The position numbers were made by a program, and so were the translations under genes. A DNA stretch of 64,000 nucleotides from Desulfacinum hydrothermale DSM 13146 (GTDB lineage: Bacteria; Desulfobacterota; Syntrophobacteria; Syntrophobacterales; DSM-9756): positions 1-64,000 of the forward strand of contig NZ_FWXF01000013.1 of the NCBI RefSeq assembly GCF_900176285.1, in the 5' to 3' direction. Positions 8,095-15,724 of this stretch are shown piece by piece (within the stretch, counting starts at the first letter, position 1; every line of letters begins with the position of its first letter). The notes below the pieces were generated by a model, which worked only from the letters and a program-made list of their open reading frames with translations, had not been told where the DNA came from and made no database searches.

Positions 8095-9462
8095 CTACAC
8101 ACCCACCAGCAGGCGCTCGGGATCCTCCACGCACTCCTTCACGTGCTTAAGAAAGGTCACGGCTTCCCGGCCGTCGATGATGCGATGGTCGTAGCTCAAG
8201 GCCACGTACATCATGGGACGGATCGTCACCTGCCCGTCCAGTGCCACCGGACGGTCTTCGATCTTGTGCAGGCCCAGGATGGCGCTTTGCGGCGGATTGA
8301 CAATGGGGGTACTCAGAAGCGACCCGTACACCCCGCCGTTGCTGATGGTAAAGGTCCCACCCTCCAGATCGCTCAACTGCAGGCGATTTTCCCGGACCTT
8401 TTTCACATAGTCCACGATGGCCTGTTCGATCCCGGCAAAATCCAACCGATCCGCATAGCGGATCACCGGGACCACCAGGCCCCGTTCCGCTCCGATGGCC
8501 ACCCCCATGTGCACATGGTTGTTGTAGACGATGTGGTCCCCGTCGATGCGGGCGTTCACTTCCGGGATTTCCTGGAGCGCCGCCACGCAGGCCTTGACGA
8601 AGAAGCTCATGATCCCCAAGGACACTTCGTACCGTTCCCGGAACAAGTCCTTGAACCGACGCCGAAAATCCATCACCCGGCCCATGTCCACCTCATTGAA
8701 GGTGGTGAGCATGGCCATGCTCTGCTTGGCGTGGACCAGTCTTTCGGCGATCCGCTTGCGGATGCGGCTCATGGGCTTTCGGATCGTTTCAGGCGCCTGC
8801 TCGCTGGAAGCCTCCTCCCGGGGCGCCTGGGCAGGGGCCCCAAGGGGCGTGGACACGGCCCCGGAAGCCGCGGCCTCCTTCGCAGCGGCTTCCTCCCCTT
8901 GGGATTCCAGAAAGAGGAGAAGATCGCCCCGGGTCACGCGGCCGTAGGGACCTGTTCCCACCACCCGATGGAGATCCACCCCCTTTTCGGCGGCCAGGCG
9001 GGCCACGGACGGAAACGCCTCCGGCGTCGGCTCCGCTGCAGCGGGGCTCGGGAGGCCCTCGGTTTCCAATGGCGGCGACGGCGCCCCCTCCCGGGGGACT
9101 TCGGGTATGTGCGCCGGGGCCGGTCTTTCAGAGGACGGGACCGGTCCTTCTTCTTCGGGCTCCTTTTCGCCCCGACGATCGGCTGGGGAAACCTCGGTCG
9201 CTTCTTCCCTTTCCGGTCCGGGAGCGGCCTGGGTATCGATTCGCCCCACCACGGTTCCCACGGTGACCGTCTCGCCTGCTTCCACCAGGACCTCCACCAC
9301 TCCGTCCGCCTCCGCGGCCACCTCCAAGGTCACCTTGTCCGTTTCCAACACAAAAAGAACCGTCCCCTTGGTCACCCGCTCTCCCGGTTGGACGAACCAT
9401 TCCGCCAACAGGGCTTCCTGGACCGATTCGCCCACATCGGGAATGACGATGTCTTGTTTCAT
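8095..9462 (-). CDS. sucB: 2-oxoglutarate dehydrogenase E2, dihydrolipoyl succinyltransferase
   Basis: A protein of 455 residues. One lipoyl domain (1-78) has the lipoylated lysine in [11 protein letters not shown]. An Ala/Pro/Glu-rich linker follows, then the E3-binding domain (~150-185, [23 protein letters not shown]) and a catalytic acyltransferase domain from ~225. The active-site signature is [13 protein letters not shown] near the C-terminus, with His and Asp present. It transfers succinyl groups to CoA in the cytosolic 2-oxoglutarate dehydrogenase complex. Sequence alone cannot fully exclude another 2-oxo acid complex, but the SucA-type E1 upstream settles the likely role. Confidence 0.93.
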   Translation of the reverse strand: MKQDIVIPDVGESVQEALLAEWFVQPGERVTKGTVLFVLETDKVTLEVAAEADGVVEVLVEAGETVTVGTVVGRIDTQAAPGPEREEATEVSPADRRGEKEPEEEGPVPSSERPAPAHIPEVPREGAPSPPLETEGLPSPAAAEPTPEAFPSVARLAAEKGVDLHRVVGTGPYGRVTRGDLLLFLESQGEEAAAKEAAASGAVSTPLGAPAQAPREEASSEQAPETIRKPMSRIRKRIAERLVHAKQSMAMLTTFNEVDMGRVMDFRRRFKDLFRERYEVSLGIMSFFVKACVAALQEIPEVNARIDGDHIVYNNHVHMGVAIGAERGLVVPVIRYADRLDFAGIEQAIVDYVKKVRENRLQLSDLEGGTFTISNGGVYGSLLSTPIVNPPQSAILGLHKIEDRPVALDGQVTIRPMMYVALSYDHRIIDGREAVTFLKHVKECVEDPERLLVGV

Positions 9463-9599
9463 GCGCTGCCCCCTGTCCCATCGGCTTTCGCCAAGCCGTG
9501 TTCCGTGGAAGGTGATGCGTCTGGAGTGCGAAAGGATCGGAATCCCACAAACCGGTCCCCCAAGGGGTTCCGGGATGGAAAAGCACCTGCGAACACCAT

Positions 9600-9690
9600 C
9601 TGATAGGGACGGTCTGCCGGGTCATGCCACCGAGCGGAAAGCCTGTTCACTTTCAGGCCGGCAGGACGCGTCGTCATGGCAGTCCCTAAC
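9600..9690 (+). repeat. Dispersed ~85-bp repeat, copy 1 of 2
   Basis: This stretch (TAGGGACG... CGAGCGGAAA... GACAGGATGCGT-like ...GTCATGGC) aligns by eye with 54250-54345 over about 85 bases with scattered mismatches. It lies in the 320-base gap between sucB and the coiled-coil gene. Nothing else recognisable is in that gap; a short open frame across the repeat on the minus strand has no supporting features. Confidence 0.6.
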
Positions 9691-9782
9691 CACCCGTCCG
9701 CACAGGCAGAAAACAACTTGTTCATTTTCGGACAGGATCTTAGTCAGTTAGCACTTGGCACTCACACCTCAAGACGGTCGCC

Positions 9783-10427
9783 CTACGGCCAAAACTTGAG
9801 GATTCCCATGAGGACGGTGAGAAAGGAGAAACCAAGGCCTATGGTCCACTGCAGACTGGTGAAACGCTTATCCACAGCCTGGAAGCGAGCATCCATCGCC
9901 CGCAGAAGGGCTTCAAAGCGTTGGTCCGCGGCGTCGAACCGCGCGCTCACCTCTTGATGCAGTGCTTCCAGATGCTTTTCCGTAGCTTGCGAACGAACAT
10001 CAATCTCCCGGTGAAGGGCTTCAAAGCGTTGGTCCGCAGCGTCGAACCGCGCGCTCACCTCTTGATGCAGTGCTTCCAGATGCTTTTCCGTGGCTTGAGA
10101 ACGAACATCAATCTCCCGGTGAAGGGCTTCCAGCAGCTTTTCAGTGGCTTGCGATCGGTCACCCACTTCGTGCTGGAGGGCTTCGAAGCGCCTTTCCATG
10201 GCTTCGAACCGGGCGCTTTCCATCTCCCGAAGTGCCTTGAGTTCTCCTTCGACGCGGACGACCCGTTCCATCAAGGACAACTCTTTGGCGCGCAGTTCAT
10301 TTTGATGCACGAATTCGGCAACCTTCTCCACCACCCATTTTTCCAGATCCGGCTGTAGGGCGGCCCGCAACGCGGCGAGGACCTTTTCGTCCAGTTCTGG
10401 GTTGCCGGAAACGCCTGTCATGACCAT
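9783..10427 (-). CDS. Coiled-coil protein with C-terminal membrane anchor, inside the suc operon
   Basis: A protein of about 214 residues whose central part is a long predicted coiled coil. The segment HREIDVRSQATEKHLEALHQ...RFEAL repeats with a 36-residue period. At DNA level this is a 108-base tandem duplication, with the phrase TTGGTCCGC/AGC at 9921 and again at 10029. The last ~20 residues (TIGLGFSFLTVLMGILKFW) form a single membrane segment, so the coil would face the cytosol as a tail-anchored protein. The overall look resembles DUF1640-type coiled-coil proteins, but I cannot assign a family. The start is uncertain among several ATGs; 10427 was chosen after the GAGGGCAAC leader. It lies between sucA and sucB on the same strand. 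Confidence 0.75.
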   Translation of the reverse strand: MVMTGVSGNPELDEKVLAALRAALQPDLEKWVVEKVAEFVHQNELRAKELSLMERVVRVEGELKALREMESARFEAMERRFEALQHEVGDRSQATEKLLEALHREIDVRSQATEKHLEALHQEVSARFDAADQRFEALHREIDVRSQATEKHLEALHQEVSARFDAADQRFEALLRAMDARFQAVDKRFTSLQWTIGLGFSFLTVLMGILKFWP

Positions 10428-10640
10428 GTTGCCCTCAAGTCCATGGGTTACATCGACCTTAACTGAGCGATTGCGGGAGGCAATCAAGGGGTGGGGAGGG
10501 CCTGCCGGACTCTTACCCCCTCACCCTAACCCTCTTCTATCCAAAGAGGATAACGAAAGTATAAATCGCCCCACTGAGGATCGAAACTAGGATCATCCTA
10601 TCACCGGCCGAAATTCGCAGCAAGGAGACCGCCCCCTTGG

Positions 10641-13361
10641 TCACCCATCACGACCCATCACCGCCTGGGCCACGATCCGTTCCTGTTCCGCCTTGTGGCG
10701 ATGGTGGAACCCGGTGGCGGGGCTGGCCGATTCGGGCCGGCCCACATAGGCGGGATCCTGGCCCAACAGATCCCGAAGGCGCGGCCGCAGGTAAGTCCAA
10801 GCCCCCATGTTGGCGGGCTCCTCCTGGACCCAGGTCCAGCGGGAGACGGAACCGTACCGGGCCAACGCACGGTCCAGATCGGATCGGGGAAAGGGATAGA
10901 GCTCTTCCAGACGAACGATCACCAAATCGTCTCTTCCCGTCTTGTCCCGTTGGGCCTTCAGATCGTAGTAGATCTTTCCCGTACACAAGATCCCCCGGAC
11001 CGCCGTCTCCGCAAGCCCGTCCTCATCCAGGACCGGGCGAAAGGCCCCTCGGCTGAATTCTTCCAGTGGGGAAACGGCCTCGGGATGCCGCAAGAGGCTC
11101 TTGGGGGCCATGACCACCAGGGGCTTCTTTTCCGGAGCCAGGGCCTGGCGGCGCAGCAGGTGAAAGAGTTGGGACGGCGTGGTGGGATAGCAGACCCGCA
11201 GGTTTTCTTGGGCGCACAGTTGCAGGAACCTTTCCAGACGGGCGCTGGAATGTTCCGGCCCCATGCCTTCATAGCCGTGGGGGAGCAGCAGAACCAAGCC
11301 GCTCGCCACTTCCCATTTGGCCTGGGCCGAACTGACGTACTGGTCGATGATGACCTGGGCGTTGTTGGCGAAATCACCGAACTGGGCTTCCCAGATGACC
11401 AGAGCCCGGGGATTGGGCAGGGAATAGCCGTACTCAAAGCCCAATACGGCGTATTCGGAAAGGCTGCTGTTGTAAACCGCCAGGTGGGCCTGGTCCGGGG
11501 CCAGGTGATTGAGGGGAACGAAGGTTGCCTCCGTCTTCACATCGTAGAGGATGGCATGGCGGTGGCTGAAGGTTCCCCGTCCGCAGTCCTGGCCGCTGAG
11601 GCGTACCGGGTGCCCGTCCAGTAAGAGGGATCCCAAAGCCAGCAGTTCCCCCGTGGACCAGTCCAGCCCTTCCCCCTTTTCCACGCGGTCCTGGCGCCGT
11701 TTCAAGATCTTTTCCAATTTGGGATTGACGTGAAACCCTTCCGGATAGGTGTGGGCCGAACGGACGATGGCTCGAAGACGATCTTCGGAAACCGCCGTTC
11801 GCACCCCTTCCCCGTTCGCCTCGGGCGGAGGCGGGGCCGGGCCCAGCGAAAAGCCCTCCGGGAAGACGCATCCTTCGCTTCTCGCCGCCGCCAGGGCCTT
11901 TTCCAGTTCGTCTTGGATCTCCTTTTCCAGCCGCTCCACGTCCTCTGGGGACGTCACGCCCTGTTGCTGCAGTCGCGCGCCGTAGACCTCGTTCACAGGA
12001 GGCCGTTCCCGGATGCGTTCCACCATCCTGGGCTGGGTGTAGTAGGGCTCGTCGCCCTCGTTGTGTCCGTAGCGCCGGTAGCAGATGAGATCGATCACCA
12101 CGTCCTTGCCGGTATGATAGCGGTATTCACAGGCCAGTTGGATCACGTGCAGGGCCGCGTCCGGGTCTTCCCCGTGCACGTGGAAGATGGGAGCCGGAAG
12201 CATCTTGGCCACATCCGTGGCGTAACGAGTGGAGCGGGCCTCTGCGGCCACCGTGGTGAAACCGATCTGGTTGTTGATGACCAGGTGGAGGGTACCTCCC
12301 GTTCCATAGCCGGGAAGCTGGGACAAGTTGAGGGTCTCATACACCACGCCCTGCCCCGCAAAGGCGGAATCCCCGTGAATAAGGACCGGAAGAACTTTTT
12401 CCGATCCACCGTCTCCGCTTGTGTCTTGCAGCGCTCGGGCCAATCCTTCCACCACGGGATCCACGGATTCCAGATGGCTGGGGTTGGGCACCAGGATCGT
12501 GCGCACCCGTCGCCCGTCGCCCGCGTCCACGCTGCCCTGGAAGCCCTTGTGGTACTTCACATCCCCACTTCCGGCTTGTGCTTCCGTGTCGCAGCTTTCC
12601 TCGAACTCGGCAAAGACGGCCTCAAAAGGCTTTCCCAGCACGTTCACCTGCACGTTGAGTCGTCCCCGGTGAGCCATACCCAACACCAGGGTTTCACAGC
12701 CCAGGGCGGCGGCCCTGCGGATGAGCCCATCCAACATGGGCACCACCGTCTCGGCTCCTTCCAGGCTGAAGCGCTTCTGGCCCAGATAGGTCCGGTGCAG
12801 GAACTGCTCGAACCGGTTGGCGCGCCAGAGCTTTTCCAGCATGTGTCGGCGGGTCTGGGGAGGAAGGTCCGGGAGGTTTCGCACCGCTTCCATACGGTCC
12901 CGGAGCCACTGGCGTTCCTGGGGATCGGCCAGGTGCATGAATTCCGCGCCCACGGATCGGCAGTAGGTTTCCTTGAGCAGAGTCACCACGTCGCCAAGGG
13001 GCGCCTCCTCCCACAACGCGATACTGGGCGTGGGAACGACTCGATCCAGATCCTCACTGGAAAGGCCGCATGACTCCAGGCTCAACAGAGGATGCTCCCA
13101 CGGGCAGGGCTCCAGTGGATCGAGACACGACAGCAGGTGCCCCCACTCCCGATAGCGGCGGATCAGCTCTTCCACCCGTGCTTGTCGCAACGCGTCTTCC
13201 CGGGATGGAACACCAATAGCAGGTTCCCCGGCTTCCGTTGCCAGGTCAAAACCCTGAAAGAACCAACGCCAGTCGTCCGGGACGCTTTCCGGATCCGCCT
13301 TCCAGCGTTGGTACTGTTCTTCCAGGTAGTCGGGATTGATCGTCACGGGAAAGTTTTTCAT
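10641..13361 (-). CDS. sucA: 2-oxoglutarate dehydrogenase E1 (thiamine diphosphate-dependent)
   Basis: A full-length protein of 906 residues. The N-terminal E1 helix (NPDYLEEQYQRWKADPESVP) anchors to the complex. Thiamine-diphosphate binding is shown by the region HGDSAFAGQG followed by VINNQIGFTT, and the family's GMAHRGRLNV and HLESVDPVVEG are present. The C-terminal transketolase-like part includes GYEGMGPEHSSARLERFLQ. It decarboxylates 2-oxoglutarate and succinylates E2. The start MKNFPVTINPDYL is supported by the family N-terminus. It is 21 bases downstream of the selenoprotein gene and 213 bases upstream of the coiled-coil gene, all on one strand. Confidence 0.96.
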   Translation of the reverse strand: MKNFPVTINPDYLEEQYQRWKADPESVPDDWRWFFQGFDLATEAGEPAIGVPSREDALRQARVEELIRRYREWGHLLSCLDPLEPCPWEHPLLSLESCGLSSEDLDRVVPTPSIALWEEAPLGDVVTLLKETYCRSVGAEFMHLADPQERQWLRDRMEAVRNLPDLPPQTRRHMLEKLWRANRFEQFLHRTYLGQKRFSLEGAETVVPMLDGLIRRAAALGCETLVLGMAHRGRLNVQVNVLGKPFEAVFAEFEESCDTEAQAGSGDVKYHKGFQGSVDAGDGRRVRTILVPNPSHLESVDPVVEGLARALQDTSGDGGSEKVLPVLIHGDSAFAGQGVVYETLNLSQLPGYGTGGTLHLVINNQIGFTTVAAEARSTRYATDVAKMLPAPIFHVHGEDPDAALHVIQLACEYRYHTGKDVVIDLICYRRYGHNEGDEPYYTQPRMVERIRERPPVNEVYGARLQQQGVTSPEDVERLEKEIQDELEKALAAARSEGCVFPEGFSLGPAPPPPEANGEGVRTAVSEDRLRAIVRSAHTYPEGFHVNPKLEKILKRRQDRVEKGEGLDWSTGELLALGSLLLDGHPVRLSGQDCGRGTFSHRHAILYDVKTEATFVPLNHLAPDQAHLAVYNSSLSEYAVLGFEYGYSLPNPRALVIWEAQFGDFANNAQVIIDQYVSSAQAKWEVASGLVLLLPHGYEGMGPEHSSARLERFLQLCAQENLRVCYPTTPSQLFHLLRRQALAPEKKPLVVMAPKSLLRHPEAVSPLEEFSRGAFRPVLDEDGLAETAVRGILCTGKIYYDLKAQRDKTGRDDLVIVRLEELYPFPRSDLDRALARYGSVSRWTWVQEEPANMGAWTYLRPRLRDLLGQDPAYVGRPESASPATGFHHRHKAEQERIVAQAVMGRDG

Positions 13362-13382
13362 AAGCCTTATCCGTCATAAACA

Positions 13383-13721
13383 TCATTCAATCTCGGCCTT
13401 CGATGCACGCTTCAACGCCGCAAGCAGAAGTTCTTCCGGCGGCACCTTGGAAAACCGACCGTTTTCCGTGCGGTAGGTGCGTCATCCCAGACCGTAGTGA
13501 AAGGCGTGTTCTCCTTCCGGTTCGATGTCCCGCCCATTGACCCGGACGGTGGGTGATCCCGGAAAGCGCAAGGCCACCGCCTGATTGCCATCGTCCACCA
13601 CAACCACGCGAATCTCAGCGGACAGTTTCAGGCGTTGGAGGATTGAACCCACCAGCTCTTCCGTGGGTTCCTTGGCCGAACATCCCGGAGCGAACAGCAG
13701 ATCGATCTTCAGTGGTGCCAT
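13383..13721 (-). CDS. Thioredoxin-like (MerB-like annotated) selenoprotein with in-frame UGA
   Basis: Reading from ATG at 13721 gives MAPLKIDLLFAPGCSAKEP... RFPGSPTVRVNGRDIEP... FHYGLG. A UGA at 13482-13484 follows, and then an uninterrupted frame RTYRTENGRFSKVPPEELLL... ending in a second UGA at 13383. With UGA read as selenocysteine the product has 112 residues, Sec at position 80. I recall from the family of short thioredoxin-fold proteins (often annotated alkylmercury lyase-like) that GSPT(I/V)xIDGxD is followed by a conserved CRxYRTxxGxxGxP; the UGA falls exactly on that Cys. A textbook bacterial SECIS hairpin begins immediately after the UGA. An N-terminal cysteine (GC, residue ~13) could be the redox partner. 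It precedes sucA by 21 bases and is probably co-transcribed. The alternative is a nonsense-mutated gene, which the SECIS and the conserved tail argue against. Confidence 0.85.
13442..13481 (-). promoter_or_regulatory. Bacterial SECIS element
   Basis: On the minus strand directly after the UGA, outer arms GCACC (13480-13476) and GGTGC (13446-13442) pair perfectly. An inner seven-base-pair stem GGAAAAC (13467-13461) / GTTTTCC (13455-13449) closes a five-base loop GGUCG. The GGU in the apical loop and its distance of about 22 bases from the UGA match the known requirements for SelB recognition in bacteria. Confidence 0.85.
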
Positions 13722-13857
13722 CTGGATCTCCCCTGGAGTGGTTGGACACCAGGCGTCCGTTATGGGGCGTAACTGCCTGGGATCGGTCTTATGTTCACCC
13801 CTCACCTTTCCCGCATGGAGCTGAACGGCGAAAGCCGGCCATGTGAAATTTTTTCCT

Positions 13858-13884
13858 AATGCGAACCGCTCTTTGTGCCGATAG
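13858..13884 (+). promoter_or_regulatory. Possible sigma-28 (FliA) promoter of the chemoreceptor gene
   Basis: GCCGATAG at 13877-13884 matches the FliA -10 consensus GCCGATAA in seven of eight positions. Eleven bases upstream is TAATGCGA, a weak match to the TAAAGTTT -35. Chemoreceptor genes are commonly FliA-dependent. The weak -35 keeps confidence low. Confidence 0.4.
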
Positions 13885-13956
13885 AGTTCCTGGGAAATTT
13901 TTTGTCGTTTGTGCTTCATTATGATCCCAAACCAACCGGCAGACAAGGAGGGGTTC

Positions 13957-15183
13957 ATGCATCTGCTGCTTCAGTGTGTCCTGGTCATCGTCTTCGCTCT
14001 CGCCTCAGTCTACACCAACGCTCTCGTCTTCTATCTCCTTTACGGAAAAACGCGGCCCACCAGGCTCCTCATTCCCTTCACCCCCATGCTCCTTACCTTC
14101 ATGGTGTCCATGTACCTCATCGGAACGCGGGGCTTTTCCGACCTGCCTTTCGTGGGGCTGGTCTTTGCGGCCAATGTGGTGCTGGGCTTTTTCAACTGCC
14201 TGCTGGTCGCCAAAAAACTCACCCTGCCCATGGGAACATTGACCCAGCAGCTCACCGACGGCGGCCATCGCCTCCTCCAGTCGGCCCATCAGGTCCAGGA
14301 AGCCAGCCAGGAAATGGCCGAAGGATCCGCGAGGCAGGCGGCCGGGCTGGAAGAGTCGTCGGCATCCCTGGAAGAGATATCTTCCATGACCCGACAGAAC
14401 ACGGAACGGGCCGCCCAGGGCCAGGACATCCTCCGGGAGGCCACGCGCCTCTTTTCCGACGCCTCGTCGGACATGGAATCCCTGGCCCAGGCCATGGCAT
14501 CCATCCAGCAATCGACGCAAAAAACGGTGAACATCGTCAAGACCATCGAAGAGATCGCCTTTCAGACGAATCTGCTGGCTCTGAACGCGGCCGTGGAAGC
14601 CGCCCGGGCGGGGGAGGCGGGCGCCGGATTCGCCGTTGTGGCCGATGAAGTGCGAAATCTGGCCATAAAGGCATCCGAAGCGGCCCGCATGACGGGAACG
14701 CTCATCGGCGAGACGCGTGATTCCGTGGAGATGGGCACGGAACTGGCCCAGAAGTCCCAGCAGGGCTTCGCCGGAAGCATGAAAATCGTCGATAAGATCA
14801 ACCACATCATGCAGGAGATCGTGGAAGCCAGTCGGGAACAAACGGACGGAATCCAGCAAATCAGCGCCGCCGTCTCAGAAATCGATCAGGTGACTCAGCA
14901 GGCGGCCATGAAGGCGGACGCTCTCGCTCGAACGGCCCAGGAAGCGGACGATCTGGCCACGATGGTGGAAGAGACCGTTCAGCGGCTGGTCCATCTTTTC
15001 GGGCTGGCCGACCAGAATGGCAACGGCCACGGAAAGGAGCTTGATGACGCCAAAGGGCACCCTGTGGGCCCAGGAGAAGCATCGTTTCCGGCCATGGACC
15101 CACCCCATGCGGTGTCCCAGCTCCCTGCGGCCGCAAAGGATCCGGTTCGCCGACTCACCGCCGATGCCGGCGCGGATTTCTGA
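13957..15183 (+). CDS. Methyl-accepting chemotaxis protein, membrane-anchored without large periplasmic domain
   Basis: A protein of 408 residues. Three hydrophobic segments occupy the N-terminus (~2-25, ~38-58, ~66-88) and no large sensory domain lies between them, so it probably senses membrane or cytosolic cues. There is no obvious HAMP domain. The long cytoplasmic coiled coil carries the chemoreceptor hairpin tip ([20 protein letters not shown], residues ~195-215), which binds CheA/CheW. The C-terminal ~50 residues are disordered and lack a CheR-docking pentapeptide. The ATG at 13957 follows AAGGAGGGG. It ends just before repeat array 2 and converges on clpB. Confidence 0.9.
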   Translation: MHLLLQCVLVIVFALASVYTNALVFYLLYGKTRPTRLLIPFTPMLLTFMVSMYLIGTRGFSDLPFVGLVFAANVVLGFFNCLLVAKKLTLPMGTLTQQLTDGGHRLLQSAHQVQEASQEMAEGSARQAAGLEESSASLEEISSMTRQNTERAAQGQDILREATRLFSDASSDMESLAQAMASIQQSTQKTVNIVKTIEEIAFQTNLLALNAAVEAARAGEAGAGFAVVADEVRNLAIKASEAARMTGTLIGETRDSVEMGTELAQKSQQGFAGSMKIVDKINHIMQEIVEASREQTDGIQQISAAVSEIDQVTQQAAMKADALARTAQEADDLATMVEETVQRLVHLFGLADQNGNGHGKELDDAKGHPVGPGEASFPAMDPPHAVSQLPAAAKDPVRRLTADAGADF

Positions 15184-15722
15184 GGAGAAAAGAAGCCTCA
15201 CGCCAAGCCGCCAAGCCGCTAAGGGAAATGACACAAAATATGCAGACAGTCCCAAGCCCTTCTTTGCGCCTTTGCGTCTTTGCGTGAGAAAAAGAAACCT
15301 TACCCCCACCCCATGGGCTGGTTAGGAGGAATTCAAAAGAACCCGGCCCAGAAATGTGTCCCAAACCGAAAATTGTGTCCCTTGGCGTGAGGAGAAAAAA
15401 AACTCACGCCAAGCCGCCAAGCCGCTAAGGAAAAAGACACAAAATATGCAGACAATCCCAAGCCCTTCTTTGCCCCTTTGCGTCTTTGCGTGAGAAAAAG
15501 AAACCTTACGCACACCCCATGGGCTGGTCAGGAAGGATTCCAAAGAACCCGGCACAGAAACCTGTCCCAAACCGAAATTTGTGTCCCTTGGCGTGAGGAG
15601 AAAAAAAACTCACGCCAAGCCGCCAAGCCGCTAAGGAAAAAGACACAAAATATGCAGACAGTCCCAGGCTCTTCTTTGTCCCTTGGCGTGAGGAGAAAAA
15701 ACCTCACGCCAAGGGGCCAACT
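15184..15722 (-). repeat. Tandem array 2 of the same hairpin repeat family (206-bp period), opposite strand
   Basis: ACACAAAATATGCAGACA-type markers occur at 15231, 15437 and 15643, a period of 206 bases, for about two and a half units. On the minus strand each unit reads GCGGCTTGGCGGCTTGGCGTGAG, a T-rich loop, CTCACGCCAAGGGACACAA, then ...CTTTGGAATCCTTCCTGACC and CTCACGCAAAGACGCAAAG. This is the same order of blocks as array 1, so both derive from one family. The array fills the convergent gap between the chemoreceptor and clpB. Its hairpins could also terminate both transcripts (inference). Confidence 0.9.
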
Positions 15723-15724
15723 AG

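Noticed and set aside
8005-9603. Plus-strand open frame opposite sucB
   Set aside because: Shadow of the sucB reading frame. No domain is recognisable and the composition is biased to His/Gly/Arg.
9740-9770. TTAGCACT...GGCACTC as a CIRCE (HrcA) operator
   Set aside because: The two halves do not form the required TTAGCACTC-N9-GAGTGCTAA inverted repeat, and no heat-shock gene is adjacent.
13482-13958. A 158-codon frame ending at the UGA as a complete protein
   Set aside because: Its first 79 codons lie upstream of the family-like start MAPLKIDLLFAPGC and look non-coding. The frame also continues meaningfully past the UGA, so the selenoprotein model is preferred.
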